This document shows positions 42,063 through 51,194 of a DNA stretch of 64,000 nt, in pieces. Position 1 is the stretch's first letter; every line of letters starts with the position of its first letter. Made by a program: the position numbers and the translations under genes. This stretch comes from Nocardia speluncae NBRC 108251 (GTDB lineage Bacteria; Actinomycetota; Actinomycetes; Mycobacteriales; Mycobacteriaceae): NCBI RefSeq assembly GCF_001613245.1, contig NZ_BDBZ01000018.1:150981-214980 (forward strand), written 5' to 3'. Under the pieces are notes generated by a model. It worked only from the letters and a program-made list of their open reading frames with translations. It did no database searches and was not told where the DNA came from.

Positions 42063-43189
42063 GATTGTGAGACAACCAGTTCGGCGCCGCCGGTGGGCGG
42101 ATTGTTTCGCGCCCGGGGTCCCTCGGGCCCGGTAACGGCGAACCGCGGTACGGTGCGGACGAGTCCGTCCCGGAGGTGGCGGACGCCGATTCCTTCGGTG
42201 GCGCAATGGGAGACGGCGTACGCATGCCGGATACCGTTGAGAATGCGTCCCGGATCGGTGTCGTGGAAGCGGATCTCGTTCGTCCACGGCATCGGGGCGA
42301 GGCTCAGCACGTGTGGACCCGGCCCGTCCGATGCGAAGCCGAGCTGGAACAACCGCTTCCGATCGTCTCGCCGGAGTCGTAGCGCCGCGAGATATGCCGG
42401 GCCCAGGCCGTTCCGTAACCGGTCGAGATAGCGTGCGTACGCGTGGTTCGCCAGGGTCACCCCGGCGTCTGTACGCCGGATACGGCGGGTTCCGAGGGCG
42501 AGGACATGGGTACAGCCGTCCGCGAGGGCCAGCCGGAATTGCGGCGGGGCCAGCAGGGCGCCGTCCACCAGCCGGCGCCCGTCGATCCGCGATTCGCCCC
42601 GCACCGCCAACGGCGGTCGTGCTCCGGCCCGGAGAAAGGCTTTCAATACTTCCCCGGTGGGGAAGTGCCGGGCCGCGTAGGTTTCGCCTGCCTCGACATC
42701 GGTGGTCAGCACCACCAAACCTGCCTGCGCTCCTGCGGCCGCGCCGTAGTCCAACGGCTTTTTCGAGCCGAGGACCTCGTCGAAGAGGTAGTCGAGGTTC
42801 AGGGCCGCACGCCCGCGCAGCGGCTCCGTGTACCGGATCAACCGGCCACCAGAGAGGTCCTCGTAGTAGATCGACAGCGGGTACCAGCAGGTGCCCACGG
42901 GCTGAGAAAGGAAGTATGCGGCATTGATCGCGCCGGCGGAACATCCGTAGACGATGTCGAACGCATCCCTGAATCCCGCCTCCTCGAGCTGAGCACACAT
43001 GGCCGCGGATATCGCTCCGCGCATCCCACCGCCCGCAACGGTCAATGCGACTTTGGCAGAGTCGCGGCGATTGCCGGGTGTACTTCCGGAGTCCCGCCGC
43101 CGGCGCAGGATCTCGAGCACCGGATGATCCGGATTCCAGTAGATTTCGTCAACTCCGGCGGGTGGCTCGGCCCGAGTTCGGTCCGTCAT
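42059..43189 (-). CDS. Patatin-like phospholipase
   Basis: A 376-residue lipid acyl hydrolase of the patatin family. The oxyanion-hole glycine motif is AGGGMRGAISAA (near residue 52), the nucleophile is Ser in YGCSAGAIN (GxSxG, near 83), and the catalytic Asp lies in RRLVDGALLAP (near 195). The C-terminal domain is variable. The frame reaches 43252, but the ATG at 43189 begins MTDRTRAEPP without the odd Arg/Cys-rich lead. It overlaps the HAD-PlsC gene by 4 bp. Together they suggest remodelling of phospholipid acyl chains. Confidence 0.85.
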   Translation of the reverse strand: MTDRTRAEPPAGVDEIYWNPDHPVLEILRRRRDSGSTPGNRRDSAKVALTVAGGGMRGAISAAMCAQLEEAGFRDAFDIVYGCSAGAINAAYFLSQPVGTCWYPLSIYYEDLSGGRLIRYTEPLRGRAALNLDYLFDEVLGSKKPLDYGAAAGAQAGLVVLTTDVEAGETYAARHFPTGEVLKAFLRAGARPPLAVRGESRIDGRRLVDGALLAPPQFRLALADGCTHVLALGTRRIRRTDAGVTLANHAYARYLDRLRNGLGPAYLAALRLRRDDRKRLFQLGFASDGPGPHVLSLAPMPWTNEIRFHDTDPGRILNGIRHAYAVSHCATEGIGVRHLRDGLVRTVPRFAVTGPEGPRARNNPPTGGAELVVSQS

Positions 43190-43399
43190 ATCGCGGCGTC
43201 CGCGACCACTGCGCGAGGCAGCCGGTGGACAGCGATATGGGTACTCCCCCATGGTCTGATGCGCATATTCGACTTCCGGTTCCGGTCCGACTCTGCCTCA
43301 CCACGAATTGTTGCGTATACCTGGGGAATTCGCAGACGGGCGGGAATCCCCTTTACCCTCGGCTGAGATTGCTGGACGACCGCCGGGTACCGGGAACGC

Positions 43400-43439
43400 A
43401 TCCGGCCCCGATCGGCTGTATCGCTGATCGGGGCCGGAT
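43400..43439 (-). terminator. Perfect 14-bp hairpin after the acyl-CoA ligase
   Basis: ATCCGGCCCCGATC (43400-43413) pairs exactly with GATCGGGGCCGGAT (43426-43439) across a 12-nt loop. It begins 14 bp past the ligase stop on the minus strand. No U-tract follows, but the location fits termination. Confidence 0.6.
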
Positions 43440-43453
43440 CCGGAATGCGGGTG

Positions 43454-45247
43454 TCAGCTGTAGATCTTCTCGACTTCGTCGGCGCACTGCTTCATCACCA
43501 CGGCACGCTTCAGCGACATCTTCGGGGTGAGTTCACCGGTTTCCTGGGTCCAGTCCACGGTGAGGATATTGATCTTCTTGATCTGCTCGGACTTGGAGAC
43601 CTTCTTGTTGGTGTCGGCGACCGCGGTCTCCACCTCGGTAATCAGCAGCGGGTGGTTGACCAGCTGCGCGATCTCGATATCGGCGGCGACGTTGTTGCGT
43701 TGCTTCCAGCCCGGCAGTGCTTCCGGGTCCAACGTGATCAGCGCGCCGATGAACGGTTTACCGTCGCCCACCACCATCACCTGGCTGATCAGCGGATGGG
43801 CGCGTAACGAATCCTCGAGGAGAGCAGGGGAGACGTTCTTCCCGCCGGCGGTGACGATGATTTCCTTTTTGCGGCCGGTGATGGTGACGAAACCGTCCTC
43901 GTCGATGGCACCGAGGTCACCGGTTTTGAACCACCCGTCCTCGAACGCGTCGGCGGTGGCTTCGTCGTTGCCCCAGTATCCGTCGAACACCACGGAACCA
44001 CGCAGCAGCAGCTCGCCGTCCTCGGCGATCTTGGCGGCGTGGCCCTCGATCGGGCGGCCGACCGATCCCACGCGGATATGTTGCGGGGTATTGACCGTGA
44101 TGGCGGCCGTGGTCTCGGTGAGGCCGTAACCCTCGAAGATGGTGACGCCGATACCGCGGAAGAAATGGCCCAGCCGGGCGCCGAGAGGCCCGCCGCCGGA
44201 GACCGCCGCCTCACAGTTACCGCCCAGCGCGGCGCGCAGTTTCCCGTAGACGAGCTTGTCGAACAGGGCGCGCTGGGCACGCAGCCGCAGCCCGGGTTTG
44301 CCCTTTTCCATGGCCTCGCTGTAGGCGATCGCGGTGGCCGCGGCGGCGTCGAAGATCGCGCCCTTGCCCCCGTCGTGCGCCTTCTGCTTGGCCGCGTTGT
44401 ACACCTTCTCGAAAACGCGCGGTACCGACAGCACGAAGTCGGGCCGGTGTTCGGCGAACTGATCGACCAGCGTGCTCCAGTCGGAGGTGTGCGCGACGGT
44501 GCACCCGGCATCGAACGCGGCCAGTGCCACGGCACGGGCGAAGACATGTGCCAGCGGCAGGAACATCAGCGTCTTCTTACCGGGCGCTAGGAAAGCTGCC
44601 ATCGCGATCCGGTCGGATCGGGATTCGGCGTAGAGATTGGCGTGGGTCAGCATGACCCCCTTGGGCCGGCCGGTCGTGCCCGAGGTGTAGATCAGTGTCG
44701 CCGGGGAGGCGGCGGTGACCTGGGCGCGGCGGTCGTGCACGGCCTGGTCGTCGAGTTCTGCGCCGCGTGCGATGAGGGTGTCCAGCGCGGCCGAATCGAT
44801 CTGCAGGGTTTCGCGTAGTTGCGGCAGTTCACCCGGGTCGATCTCGGCGATCACGCCGCGGTGCTTGTCGTTCTCCACGATCAGCAGCGCGGTGGCCGAA
44901 TCCTGCAGGATCCAGCGGGCCTGCTCGGCCGAGGAGCTGTCGTAGATGGCCACGGTGCAGCCACCGGCCGCCCAGATGGCGAAGTCGAGCAGCGCCCATT
45001 CGTAGCGGGTGCCGGCCATGATGGCGACCCGGTCGCCCAGTTCGATACCGGAGGCGATCAGGCCCTTCGCGACGTCGGTCACCGATTGTGCGAACTCCGC
45101 TGCCCGCACATCGCGCCAGCCGCCCCGGCCGTCGGGGACGTTGAACATGACCGCGGCGGGGGATTGCTTCGCGTGCCGGAACACGGCATCGGAATTGTTC
45201 GCATCCTCCGGGATGGTGTAGGAAGCCGGGGCTTCGAACTCGCGCAT
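43454..45247 (-). CDS. Long-chain fatty-acid-CoA ligase (FadD15/FadD13-like)
   Basis: A 597-residue AMP-forming acyl-CoA synthetase. Core motifs: LIYTSGTTGRPKGVMLTH (P-loop, near residue 188), FEGYGLTETTAAI near 360, DGWFKTGDLGAIDEDG near 435, the linker GRKKEIIVTAGGKNVSP near 455, and a C-terminal catalytic Lys in LTPKMSLKR. The ATG has GGGAAAGG upstream. It lies 121 bp after the esterase gene on the same strand, with a CACCGG/CCGGTG hairpin between, so it may belong to the MymA-like set or have its own promoter. Confidence 0.9.
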   Translation of the reverse strand: MREFEAPASYTIPEDANNSDAVFRHAKQSPAAVMFNVPDGRGGWRDVRAAEFAQSVTDVAKGLIASGIELGDRVAIMAGTRYEWALLDFAIWAAGGCTVAIYDSSSAEQARWILQDSATALLIVENDKHRGVIAEIDPGELPQLRETLQIDSAALDTLIARGAELDDQAVHDRRAQVTAASPATLIYTSGTTGRPKGVMLTHANLYAESRSDRIAMAAFLAPGKKTLMFLPLAHVFARAVALAAFDAGCTVAHTSDWSTLVDQFAEHRPDFVLSVPRVFEKVYNAAKQKAHDGGKGAIFDAAAATAIAYSEAMEKGKPGLRLRAQRALFDKLVYGKLRAALGGNCEAAVSGGGPLGARLGHFFRGIGVTIFEGYGLTETTAAITVNTPQHIRVGSVGRPIEGHAAKIAEDGELLLRGSVVFDGYWGNDEATADAFEDGWFKTGDLGAIDEDGFVTITGRKKEIIVTAGGKNVSPALLEDSLRAHPLISQVMVVGDGKPFIGALITLDPEALPGWKQRNNVAADIEIAQLVNHPLLITEVETAVADTNKKVSKSEQIKKINILTVDWTQETGELTPKMSLKRAVVMKQCADEVEKIYS

Positions 45248-45368
45248 CGTTGCCTTTCCCTGTGTGCTTACTGGTCGGTAATTTACGCCACCGGCAAGGT
45301 CCGGTGACGAGCCACCCGTGAATGCGCAGAGTTCACGTCGTGGCCGGGGTTCACGAGTCCTGGTCAGT

Positions 45369-46292
45369 TCATCCTATGTCGCTCGCCGGTTGCCCATCCA
45401 CGGCGTGCCGCAGAAAGGCGGCCATTTCGCCCAGGACGGTGGCCGCCGGGCCGACGAAGCCGGCCTGTAGCTGGGCGACGTGCCAGAGCCCGCGGCTCTC
45501 GGTGAACTCGACCTCGACCCCGGCCGCCCGCAGCGCGGCAGTCAGGTCGACACACTGAGGGTGCAGTAGTTCGTCGATATCGGCCTGGACATACACCGGG
45601 GGCAGTCCGGCGAGGACACCGTGCAGCGGGGCGTAGCCCGGATCGTCGCAGTCTCCGCCGCCCAGATAGGCCGCGGCGCACGCTCGCGACCAGGGGCCGT
45701 TGACCACGAGGTCGCGCGGGCGTTCGGAGAGCTGATTCGGATCCGCCCAGGGCGCGATCAGGCCGAGTGCCGCGGGGATATGCCCGTGCCGGGCGATGAG
45801 CCGCTGGGCCAGAGCCAGAGAGAGGCCACCGCCCGCCGAATCGCCGGCGATCGTGATCCGCTCCGGCCGGTAGCCGTATTCGGCGACCAGTTCGAGGTAG
45901 GCGGCCTCGGCGTCGTCGAGCGCCGCGGGATACGGGTGCTCGGGTGCCAGCCGGTAGTCGATCGCGTAGACGGGCAGTCCGGTCGCGGCGGCCAGGCGGC
46001 CGTTGAGCGAGCGGTGGGTGGCCAGTGAGCCGACGGTGTAACCGCCGCCGTGCAGGTAGAGCACGGCGGCGGGGTCGGTCGCCGCGGGCGCACGCGGGGC
46101 GAGTCGTTCGGCCGGGCGCCCGCCCAGCCGCAACTTCTCCACCCGGACGCCCGCGGGTACCGGCTGCAGGACCGAGGCGGCGTCGATCAGCGCCCGCTGC
46201 ACCCGGAAGGGCAGCCGGTGGTCGAACGACAACCGGTACAGCGGGCCCATGAACGCCCGGATCAACGGCAGTGGGAGGGCGATATCGCGCAT
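45369..46292 (-). CDS. Hormone-sensitive-lipase-type esterase (LipR-like)
   Basis: A 307-residue alpha/beta hydrolase of the HSL family. The oxyanion hole is LYLHGGGYTVGS (near residue 78), the nucleophile Ser lies in IAGDSAGGGLSLA (near 150), the acid in VQADIDELLHP, and the His in GLWHVAQLQAGF near the C-terminus. The ATG at 46292 has GGGGAG about 10 nt upstream; the 15 residues added by the longer frame are polar and unlikely. It lies 16 bp after the SDR gene, as part of the monooxygenase operon. Confidence 0.88.
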   Translation of the reverse strand: MRDIALPLPLIRAFMGPLYRLSFDHRLPFRVQRALIDAASVLQPVPAGVRVEKLRLGGRPAERLAPRAPAATDPAAVLYLHGGGYTVGSLATHRSLNGRLAAATGLPVYAIDYRLAPEHPYPAALDDAEAAYLELVAEYGYRPERITIAGDSAGGGLSLALAQRLIARHGHIPAALGLIAPWADPNQLSERPRDLVVNGPWSRACAAAYLGGGDCDDPGYAPLHGVLAGLPPVYVQADIDELLHPQCVDLTAALRAAGVEVEFTESRGLWHVAQLQAGFVGPAATVLGEMAAFLRHAVDGQPASDIG

Positions 46293-46308
46293 AGGGTTCT
46301 GCTCCCCG

Positions 46309-47193
46309 TCAGGGTAGGAATCGGCGTTCGACGGCAACCGCGATGCGCTGATAACCGGAGGCGGCGGTGCGGACGAACAGATCCAGCAGTTTGGCCTCCC
46401 AGCCGATCAAAACCCGGCCGTGGCCCTTGCGTACACCGGCGACGATGGTTTCCGCCGCCATCTCCGGGCTGTGGATGGCGAGATACTTGTCGAATTTCGA
46501 GCTGGCGTCCGCGCCGTCGATATCCTCGTTGTAGGTGGCATTGCGGGCGACCGCGGTCTTGATCCCACCGGGATGCACGCAGGTGACCTTGACCGGAGCC
46601 TTCTCCACCAGCATTTCTTGGCGCAGTGCCTCGGTGAATCCGCGGACTGCGAATTTGGCCGAGTTGTAGGCGGCCTGGCCGGGAACGGCGATCAGGCCGA
46701 ACAGGCTGGAAACGTTCACCACATGCCCGTCACCGGATTCCAGAAGGTAGGGCAGGAACGCCTTGGTCCCGTTCACTACACCCCAGAAATCGACATCCAT
46801 GATGCGTTCGATGTCTTTGAAATCGGTTTTCACGACATCACCGTGATGCGCGATACCGGCGTTGTTGTAGATCTGGTGCACGACACCGAAATGCTGTTTC
46901 ACCGCGTCGGCGTACAGCAGTACGGCCTCACGTTCGGCGACGTTCAACCGGTCCGATTTCACCTCGGCCCCCAACTGTTCGCAGCGGCGCACGGTTTCGG
47001 CCAGGCCCTCGGTATCGATATCGGAGAGCGCAAGTTTCGCACCGCGGCGCGCCAGGTTCACGGCCAAGGCCCGGCCGATACCGGAGCCGGCGCCGGTGAT
47101 GACACAAACCTTGTTGCGGAAATAAGCTTCGTTGCGCCCACCCGTCGCCCGGCCGTCGCCCCTCGTGGAATCGTTTTCCGATGCTGTGCTCAT
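46309..47193 (-). CDS. Short-chain dehydrogenase/reductase (SadH-like)
   Basis: A 294-residue NAD(P)-dependent oxidoreductase. TGAGSGIGRALAVNLARRGA binds the cofactor (near residue 33), NNAG (IYNNAGIAHHG) follows near 108, and the catalytic Ser-Tyr-Lys lies in VNVSSLFGLIAVPGQAAYNS and AAYNSAKFAVRG. A C-terminal membrane-associated helix extension is present. The ATG overlaps the monooxygenase stop by 4 bp. In the mymA operon of M. tuberculosis the equivalent gene is Rv3085. It probably oxidises an alcohol made by ester cleavage. Confidence 0.9.
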   Translation of the reverse strand: MSTASENDSTRGDGRATGGRNEAYFRNKVCVITGAGSGIGRALAVNLARRGAKLALSDIDTEGLAETVRRCEQLGAEVKSDRLNVAEREAVLLYADAVKQHFGVVHQIYNNAGIAHHGDVVKTDFKDIERIMDVDFWGVVNGTKAFLPYLLESGDGHVVNVSSLFGLIAVPGQAAYNSAKFAVRGFTEALRQEMLVEKAPVKVTCVHPGGIKTAVARNATYNEDIDGADASSKFDKYLAIHSPEMAAETIVAGVRKGHGRVLIGWEAKLLDLFVRTAASGYQRIAVAVERRFLP

Positions 47194-48737
47194 TTTGCAG
47201 TCACTACTTTCAGATCGGGGCGGGCCGGGGCGCCGGCCGCCGTGGTCGTATCGTAGGCGGCGATATCGAATTTCCTTGTGATACGTCGGAATTCGAAGGT
47301 GAAGTCCGGCCACAACGTGGTGTTGTTACCGTGTTTGTCCAGGTACCAGCTGGCGCAGCCGCCGGTACTCCAGACGCTCTTGGCGAGTTTGCGTTGCAGG
47401 CTCGCGTTGAAGGTGTCCTGGGCGTCGCGGCGGACTTCGACGGTGCGCAGGTTCCGGTTCTCGAAGGTCGCCAGGGCGTCGGCGATGTAGTTGATCTGCG
47501 ATTCGATCATGTACACCATCGAGGTGTGGCCGAGCCCGACATTCGGGCCGAGCAGGAAGAACATATTCGGGTAGTTGGCGATCGCCGACCCCTTGTAACC
47601 CTGCTGGCCGATCTCTTCGAAAACGTCCGAGAGGCTGCGGCCGTCGCGACCGAAAATGGTCTGGTACGTAGGTGAATCGGTGACATGGAAACCGGTGGCG
47701 ACGACAATGGCGTCCACCTCGCGCTCCGTACCGTCGTTCGTCACGATCGAGTTCGCGCGGATCTCGGCGATCCCGTCGGTGACCACGTCGACATTGTCGC
47801 GGTCCAGCGCGGGGTAGTACTCGTTGGAGATCAGCATCCGCTTGCAGCCGATCCGGAAGTTCGGGGTGACCTTCTTGCGTAGTTCCGGGTCGCGGATCTC
47901 CAGCTGTAGTTTGGCCTTGGCCAGGGCTTCGAAACCGCGCATCAGGGCCGGGAATTTCGCCAGGCCCACCACCTGGGTCTCGCGGGCGGCGTAGATACCG
48001 GCCCGGGACAGTCGCTGCACGCCGGGGATGTGCTTGAAGGCGAGCCGCTCCGGCAGGGTGTAGGGCCGGTCCAGGCGCGGCAGCAGCCACGGTGCGGTGC
48101 GTTGGTAGACGTCGAGATGGGAGACCTTGCCGGCGATGGCGGGCACGATCTGGATGGCCGAGGCGCCGGTACCGATCACCGCGACCCGCTTGCCGGCCAG
48201 GTCGGAATCGTGGTCCCACCGGGCCGAGTGGAAGATTTCGCCCTCGAAACTATTGATGCCCTTGATATCGGGCAGGTTCGGTTCGCAGAGCGCGCCGACT
48301 GCGGAGACCACTGTTTCGGCGGTGAAATCGCCCTTGCTGGAGGTGACCTCCCAGCGGGCGGCGTCGTTGTTCCAGCGGGCGCTGGTGACATCGCAGTCGA
48401 ACACGTGCTTATCGCGCACGTTGTATTTCTCGGCGACACCCTGGATATAGGACTGGATCTCGCCCTGCCGGGAGAACGAGCGCGACCAGTCCGGGTTCAA
48501 TGCGAAGGAGTAGGAGTACAGGTGCGACGGCACATCGCAGGCGGCGCCGGGGTAGGTGTTGTCCCGCCAAGTACCGCCGACATCGCTGCCGCGTTCCAGT
48601 ACCAGGAAATCGTCCCGGCCCTGCTGGGTAAGCCGGATGGCGAGGCCGAGGCCGGCGAAACCGCTGCCGATGATGATCGTCCGCAGGTGGCGGACCGTCT
48701 GGTTGGCGACAGCTTTGTCTGTAACCTTACGACTCAT
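47190..48737 (-). CDS. Baeyer-Villiger flavin monooxygenase (MymA/EthA-like)
   Basis: A 515-residue FAD- and NADPH-dependent monooxygenase. The FAD motif is IIGSGFAGLGLAIRL (near residue 21). The BVMO fingerprint FxGxxxHxxxWD is seen as FEGEIFHSARWDHD (near 165). The NADPH motif is VAVIGTGASAIQIVPAIAG (near 187). It oxidises ketones to esters or S/N atoms. Transcription starts at the ATG, judged from TTGACT-17-TAGTCT-6-ATG. It leads the MymA-like operon with the SDR and esterase genes, and is divergent from a TetR gene. Confidence 0.9.
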   Translation of the reverse strand: MSRKVTDKAVANQTVRHLRTIIIGSGFAGLGLAIRLTQQGRDDFLVLERGSDVGGTWRDNTYPGAACDVPSHLYSYSFALNPDWSRSFSRQGEIQSYIQGVAEKYNVRDKHVFDCDVTSARWNNDAARWEVTSSKGDFTAETVVSAVGALCEPNLPDIKGINSFEGEIFHSARWDHDSDLAGKRVAVIGTGASAIQIVPAIAGKVSHLDVYQRTAPWLLPRLDRPYTLPERLAFKHIPGVQRLSRAGIYAARETQVVGLAKFPALMRGFEALAKAKLQLEIRDPELRKKVTPNFRIGCKRMLISNEYYPALDRDNVDVVTDGIAEIRANSIVTNDGTEREVDAIVVATGFHVTDSPTYQTIFGRDGRSLSDVFEEIGQQGYKGSAIANYPNMFFLLGPNVGLGHTSMVYMIESQINYIADALATFENRNLRTVEVRRDAQDTFNASLQRKLAKSVWSTGGCASWYLDKHGNNTTLWPDFTFEFRRITRKFDIAAYDTTTAAGAPARPDLKVVTAK

Positions 48738-48743
48738 ATACTC

Positions 48744-48798
48744 AGACTAGAGTTCTATTGATTCGGAGTCAACAGTATTGAGCAGCGTTCAGTAGGGT
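48744..48798. promoter_or_regulatory. Divergent MymA-like/TetR promoters with palindromic operator
   Basis: On the minus strand TTGACT (48772-48767), 17 nt, TAGTCT (48749-48744) and 6 nt lead to the monooxygenase ATG, a near-consensus leaderless promoter. TTGATTC-G-GAGTCAA (48758-48772) is a 15-bp palindrome with one mismatch that covers this -35. On the plus strand TAGGGT (48793-48798) precedes the TetR GTG by 7 nt. The adjacent TetR probably binds the palindrome. Confidence 0.7.
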
Positions 48799-48805
48799 GG
48801 ACGAA

Positions 48806-49438
48806 GTGAGTGTCAGCCAGGGAGAAACCGCCAAGCGCGTCCGCCTGAGTCCGGACGAGCGGCGGACACAGCTGATCACCCTCGGCGTGAAAATGCTGGG
48901 CGAACGGGCCATCGAGGATATCTCGGTCAGTGAAATCGCAGCCAGAGCCGGTATTTCCCGCGGCCTGCTGTTCCACTACTTTCCGACGAAGCAGGACTTT
49001 CAACTGGCAGTAGTGCAGCAGGCGAATGCGGAACTACTGGTGCGGGTCGTACCGGACCCCGGACTGGGTCTGGCCGAGATGCTGCGCGATTCGGTGGGCC
49101 GCTACGTCGATTACGTCAGCGAGAACCGCACCTCGTACCTGGCGTTGCTGCGCGGCCCCACCAGTTCCGATCCCGCCCTGGCGGACATGGTGGCGCAGAC
49201 CCGGCGCGCGATCGTCGGCATCATCCTCTCGGAGGCGCCGCTGTCCGATCAGGAACGCGAGGATCCCCGCCTGCTGCTGTCGGTGCGGGGCTGGGTCGCA
49301 TTCACCGAGGAAACCACCCTGTCGTGGCTGCGCGAGGAGACCATTTCCCGCGCCGCGCTGATCGACCTGCTGGTGGAATCGCTACTTGCACTGTCGGCGG
49401 CGGTGAACCCGGCCCTTGCCGCCGCCCTCCGGTCCTGA
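48806..49438 (+). CDS. TetR family regulator divergent from the MymA-like operon
   Basis: A 210-residue TetR protein. Helices 2-3 of the DNA-binding domain are SVSEIAARAGISRGLLFHYF (about residues 38-57). The C-terminal domain has the helix-rich form seen in fatty-acid or lipid-responsive regulators of Actinobacteria. The GTG at 48806 follows TAGGGT by 7 nt (leaderless) and is preferred to 48797. Its divergence from the monooxygenase across a palindrome makes it the likely regulator. In M. tuberculosis this role is taken by the AraC-type VirS instead. It converges with the ABC gene. Confidence 0.85.
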   Translation: MSVSQGETAKRVRLSPDERRTQLITLGVKMLGERAIEDISVSEIAARAGISRGLLFHYFPTKQDFQLAVVQQANAELLVRVVPDPGLGLAEMLRDSVGRYVDYVSENRTSYLALLRGPTSSDPALADMVAQTRRAIVGIILSEAPLSDQEREDPRLLLSVRGWVAFTEETTLSWLREETISRAALIDLLVESLLALSAAVNPALAAALRS

Positions 49439-49452
49439 CCTCCGGTTGCCCC

Positions 49453-51174
49453 TCACCCCTGAGCCGGTGCCATCGCGAGGTCCCAGAAATCCGCATAACG
49501 GCCGCCCCGGCGCAGCAGTTCATCGTGGCTGCCGTCCTCTACGATGCGGCCGCGATCGAGGAATACGACGCGGTCGGCGCGCCGGACCGTAGATAACCGG
49601 TGGGCGACCAGCACCACCGTCCGGCCTGCCATCAGTTGTTCGATGCCCTCGTGGACCGCTGCCTCGTTCACCGGATCCAGCGCCGAACTCACCTCGTCGA
49701 GCAGCACGATCGGCGCGTCCTTCAGCAGGGCGCGAGCGATCGAGACCCGCTGGCGTTCCCCGCCGGACAACAGAGCGCCGCCCTCCCCGACATTCGTATA
49801 CCGGCCGTCGGGCAGCCGGTCGATCACCTCGTCGAGCTGAGCCGCGGACGCCGCCGCCCGGACCTGCGCGTCCGTGGCATCGGGCCGGCCGAGGCGGATG
49901 TTCTGCTCGATCGTGCCGTCGAAGAGATACACGTGCTGGAAGACGAAGGAGATCTGTGACATCAGGTATTCGGTGTCGACGGCGCGAATATCCACGCCAC
50001 CCATCCGCACCGCGCCCGCGTCGACATCGTAGAACCGTGCGATCAGTTGCAGCAGCGTGCTCTTACCCGCACCGGAGAGGCCGACGATCGCAAGCCGCTG
50101 GCCCTGTGGCACCGACAGCGAGAGATCGTCGAGGACCCGGCGGTCGCCATGCGCGAAGGTCACGGATTCGAACGCCAGGTCGTGGCGTACCGGCCGGACG
50201 GGGTCGGCCGGTTCCGGGAGCGGTGGGGTGCGCAGCAGCGCGTCGAGCCGGGTCAGCTCGGCCCGTGCCGCCCGCAACTGGCCGCCGAGTTCGGCGAGCG
50301 ACAGCAACGGTTCGCTACATCGCGCCGCCAATACCAGCACCGCGAGCACAACAGGTGTGCCGATATCGCCGCCCAGCGCGAAATACGCGCCCAGGGCCAG
50401 CAGCGCGGTGAAGGTGATCTGCACGACGAGTGTCAGGCCCACCACCCCGGTCAGTGCGGACAGGGTACTGCGCCGGGCCGCTCGTTCCATTCCGCGGAGT
50501 GCGTCGTCGAGCATCCGGAAACGTTCGGTGGTCCGGCCGCCGGCGCGCAGCACCGGCTGGGCCTGGAGATATTCGACGACCCGCCCGGCGGCCTCCTGAT
50601 CGCGCGCGTGGCGTTCGGCATCACCGGCGGCCATGGCGCGACCCGACCGGATCTGGATCAGGACCACGATCGGCACGGCGGCCAGCGCGGCCAGGCCCAG
50701 CCGCCAATCGAAGACGAGCATGACACCGACCACGGTCAGCGGGGTGACGGTGGCCGAGACGAGCGGGGACAGCTGATGGGCGATCACACTCATCGCCTGT
50801 AGCACCCCGCGGCCGGCGAGCACCGAGATCTCGCCGATCCGGTCGGCGGTGTACCAGCCGATGGGCAACCGGGCCAGATGGTCGCCCAGCCGGTGGTAGA
50901 CGCCGCGCAACAGCGTGGTCCCGGCGCGGAAGCCGGACAGATCGCTGAGATAGCGCAGCACCGCGTAACCCGCGACCGCCACACCGAACGCGACCAGCGG
51001 TGTGCGTGCGGCGGCGGGCTCCGCGCCGAACAGCGCCCGCAACACCGGAACCAGCAGTGCGTAGGACATTCCTTCTGCGATCGCGGTAATGGTCATCAGG
51101 ACAATGGTGCGGCGCACCGGCCGGGCGTAGGAGCGGCCCAGTACTCGTAACAGCATGCGGATCATCTGGTTCAT
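49453..51174 (-). CDS. ABC exporter half-transporter (IrtB-like), membrane plus ATPase domain
   Basis: A 573-residue protein with six membrane helices (about residues 20-290) fused to an ATPase. Walker A GLSGAGKST lies near residue 365, the signature LSGGERQRVSIARALL near 468, and Walker B IVLLDEVSSALDP near 490. It pairs with the upstream half-transporter across a 20-bp gap. Such pairs include the siderophore importer IrtAB and lipid or drug exporters. No siderophore gene is seen nearby, so the substrate is open. It converges with the TetR gene, 14 bp away. Confidence 0.88.
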   Translation of the reverse strand: MNQMIRMLLRVLGRSYARPVRRTIVLMTITAIAEGMSYALLVPVLRALFGAEPAAARTPLVAFGVAVAGYAVLRYLSDLSGFRAGTTLLRGVYHRLGDHLARLPIGWYTADRIGEISVLAGRGVLQAMSVIAHQLSPLVSATVTPLTVVGVMLVFDWRLGLAALAAVPIVVLIQIRSGRAMAAGDAERHARDQEAAGRVVEYLQAQPVLRAGGRTTERFRMLDDALRGMERAARRSTLSALTGVVGLTLVVQITFTALLALGAYFALGGDIGTPVVLAVLVLAARCSEPLLSLAELGGQLRAARAELTRLDALLRTPPLPEPADPVRPVRHDLAFESVTFAHGDRRVLDDLSLSVPQGQRLAIVGLSGAGKSTLLQLIARFYDVDAGAVRMGGVDIRAVDTEYLMSQISFVFQHVYLFDGTIEQNIRLGRPDATDAQVRAAASAAQLDEVIDRLPDGRYTNVGEGGALLSGGERQRVSIARALLKDAPIVLLDEVSSALDPVNEAAVHEGIEQLMAGRTVVLVAHRLSTVRRADRVVFLDRGRIVEDGSHDELLRRGGRYADFWDLAMAPAQG

Positions 51175-51194
51175 CGGCGCGGGGACCCAGCCGG

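Noticed and set aside
42063..42998. N-terminal extension of the HAD-PlsC frame to 788 codons
   Set aside because: It is the shadow of the patatin gene; the ATG at 42062 overlaps the patatin stop as in an operon.
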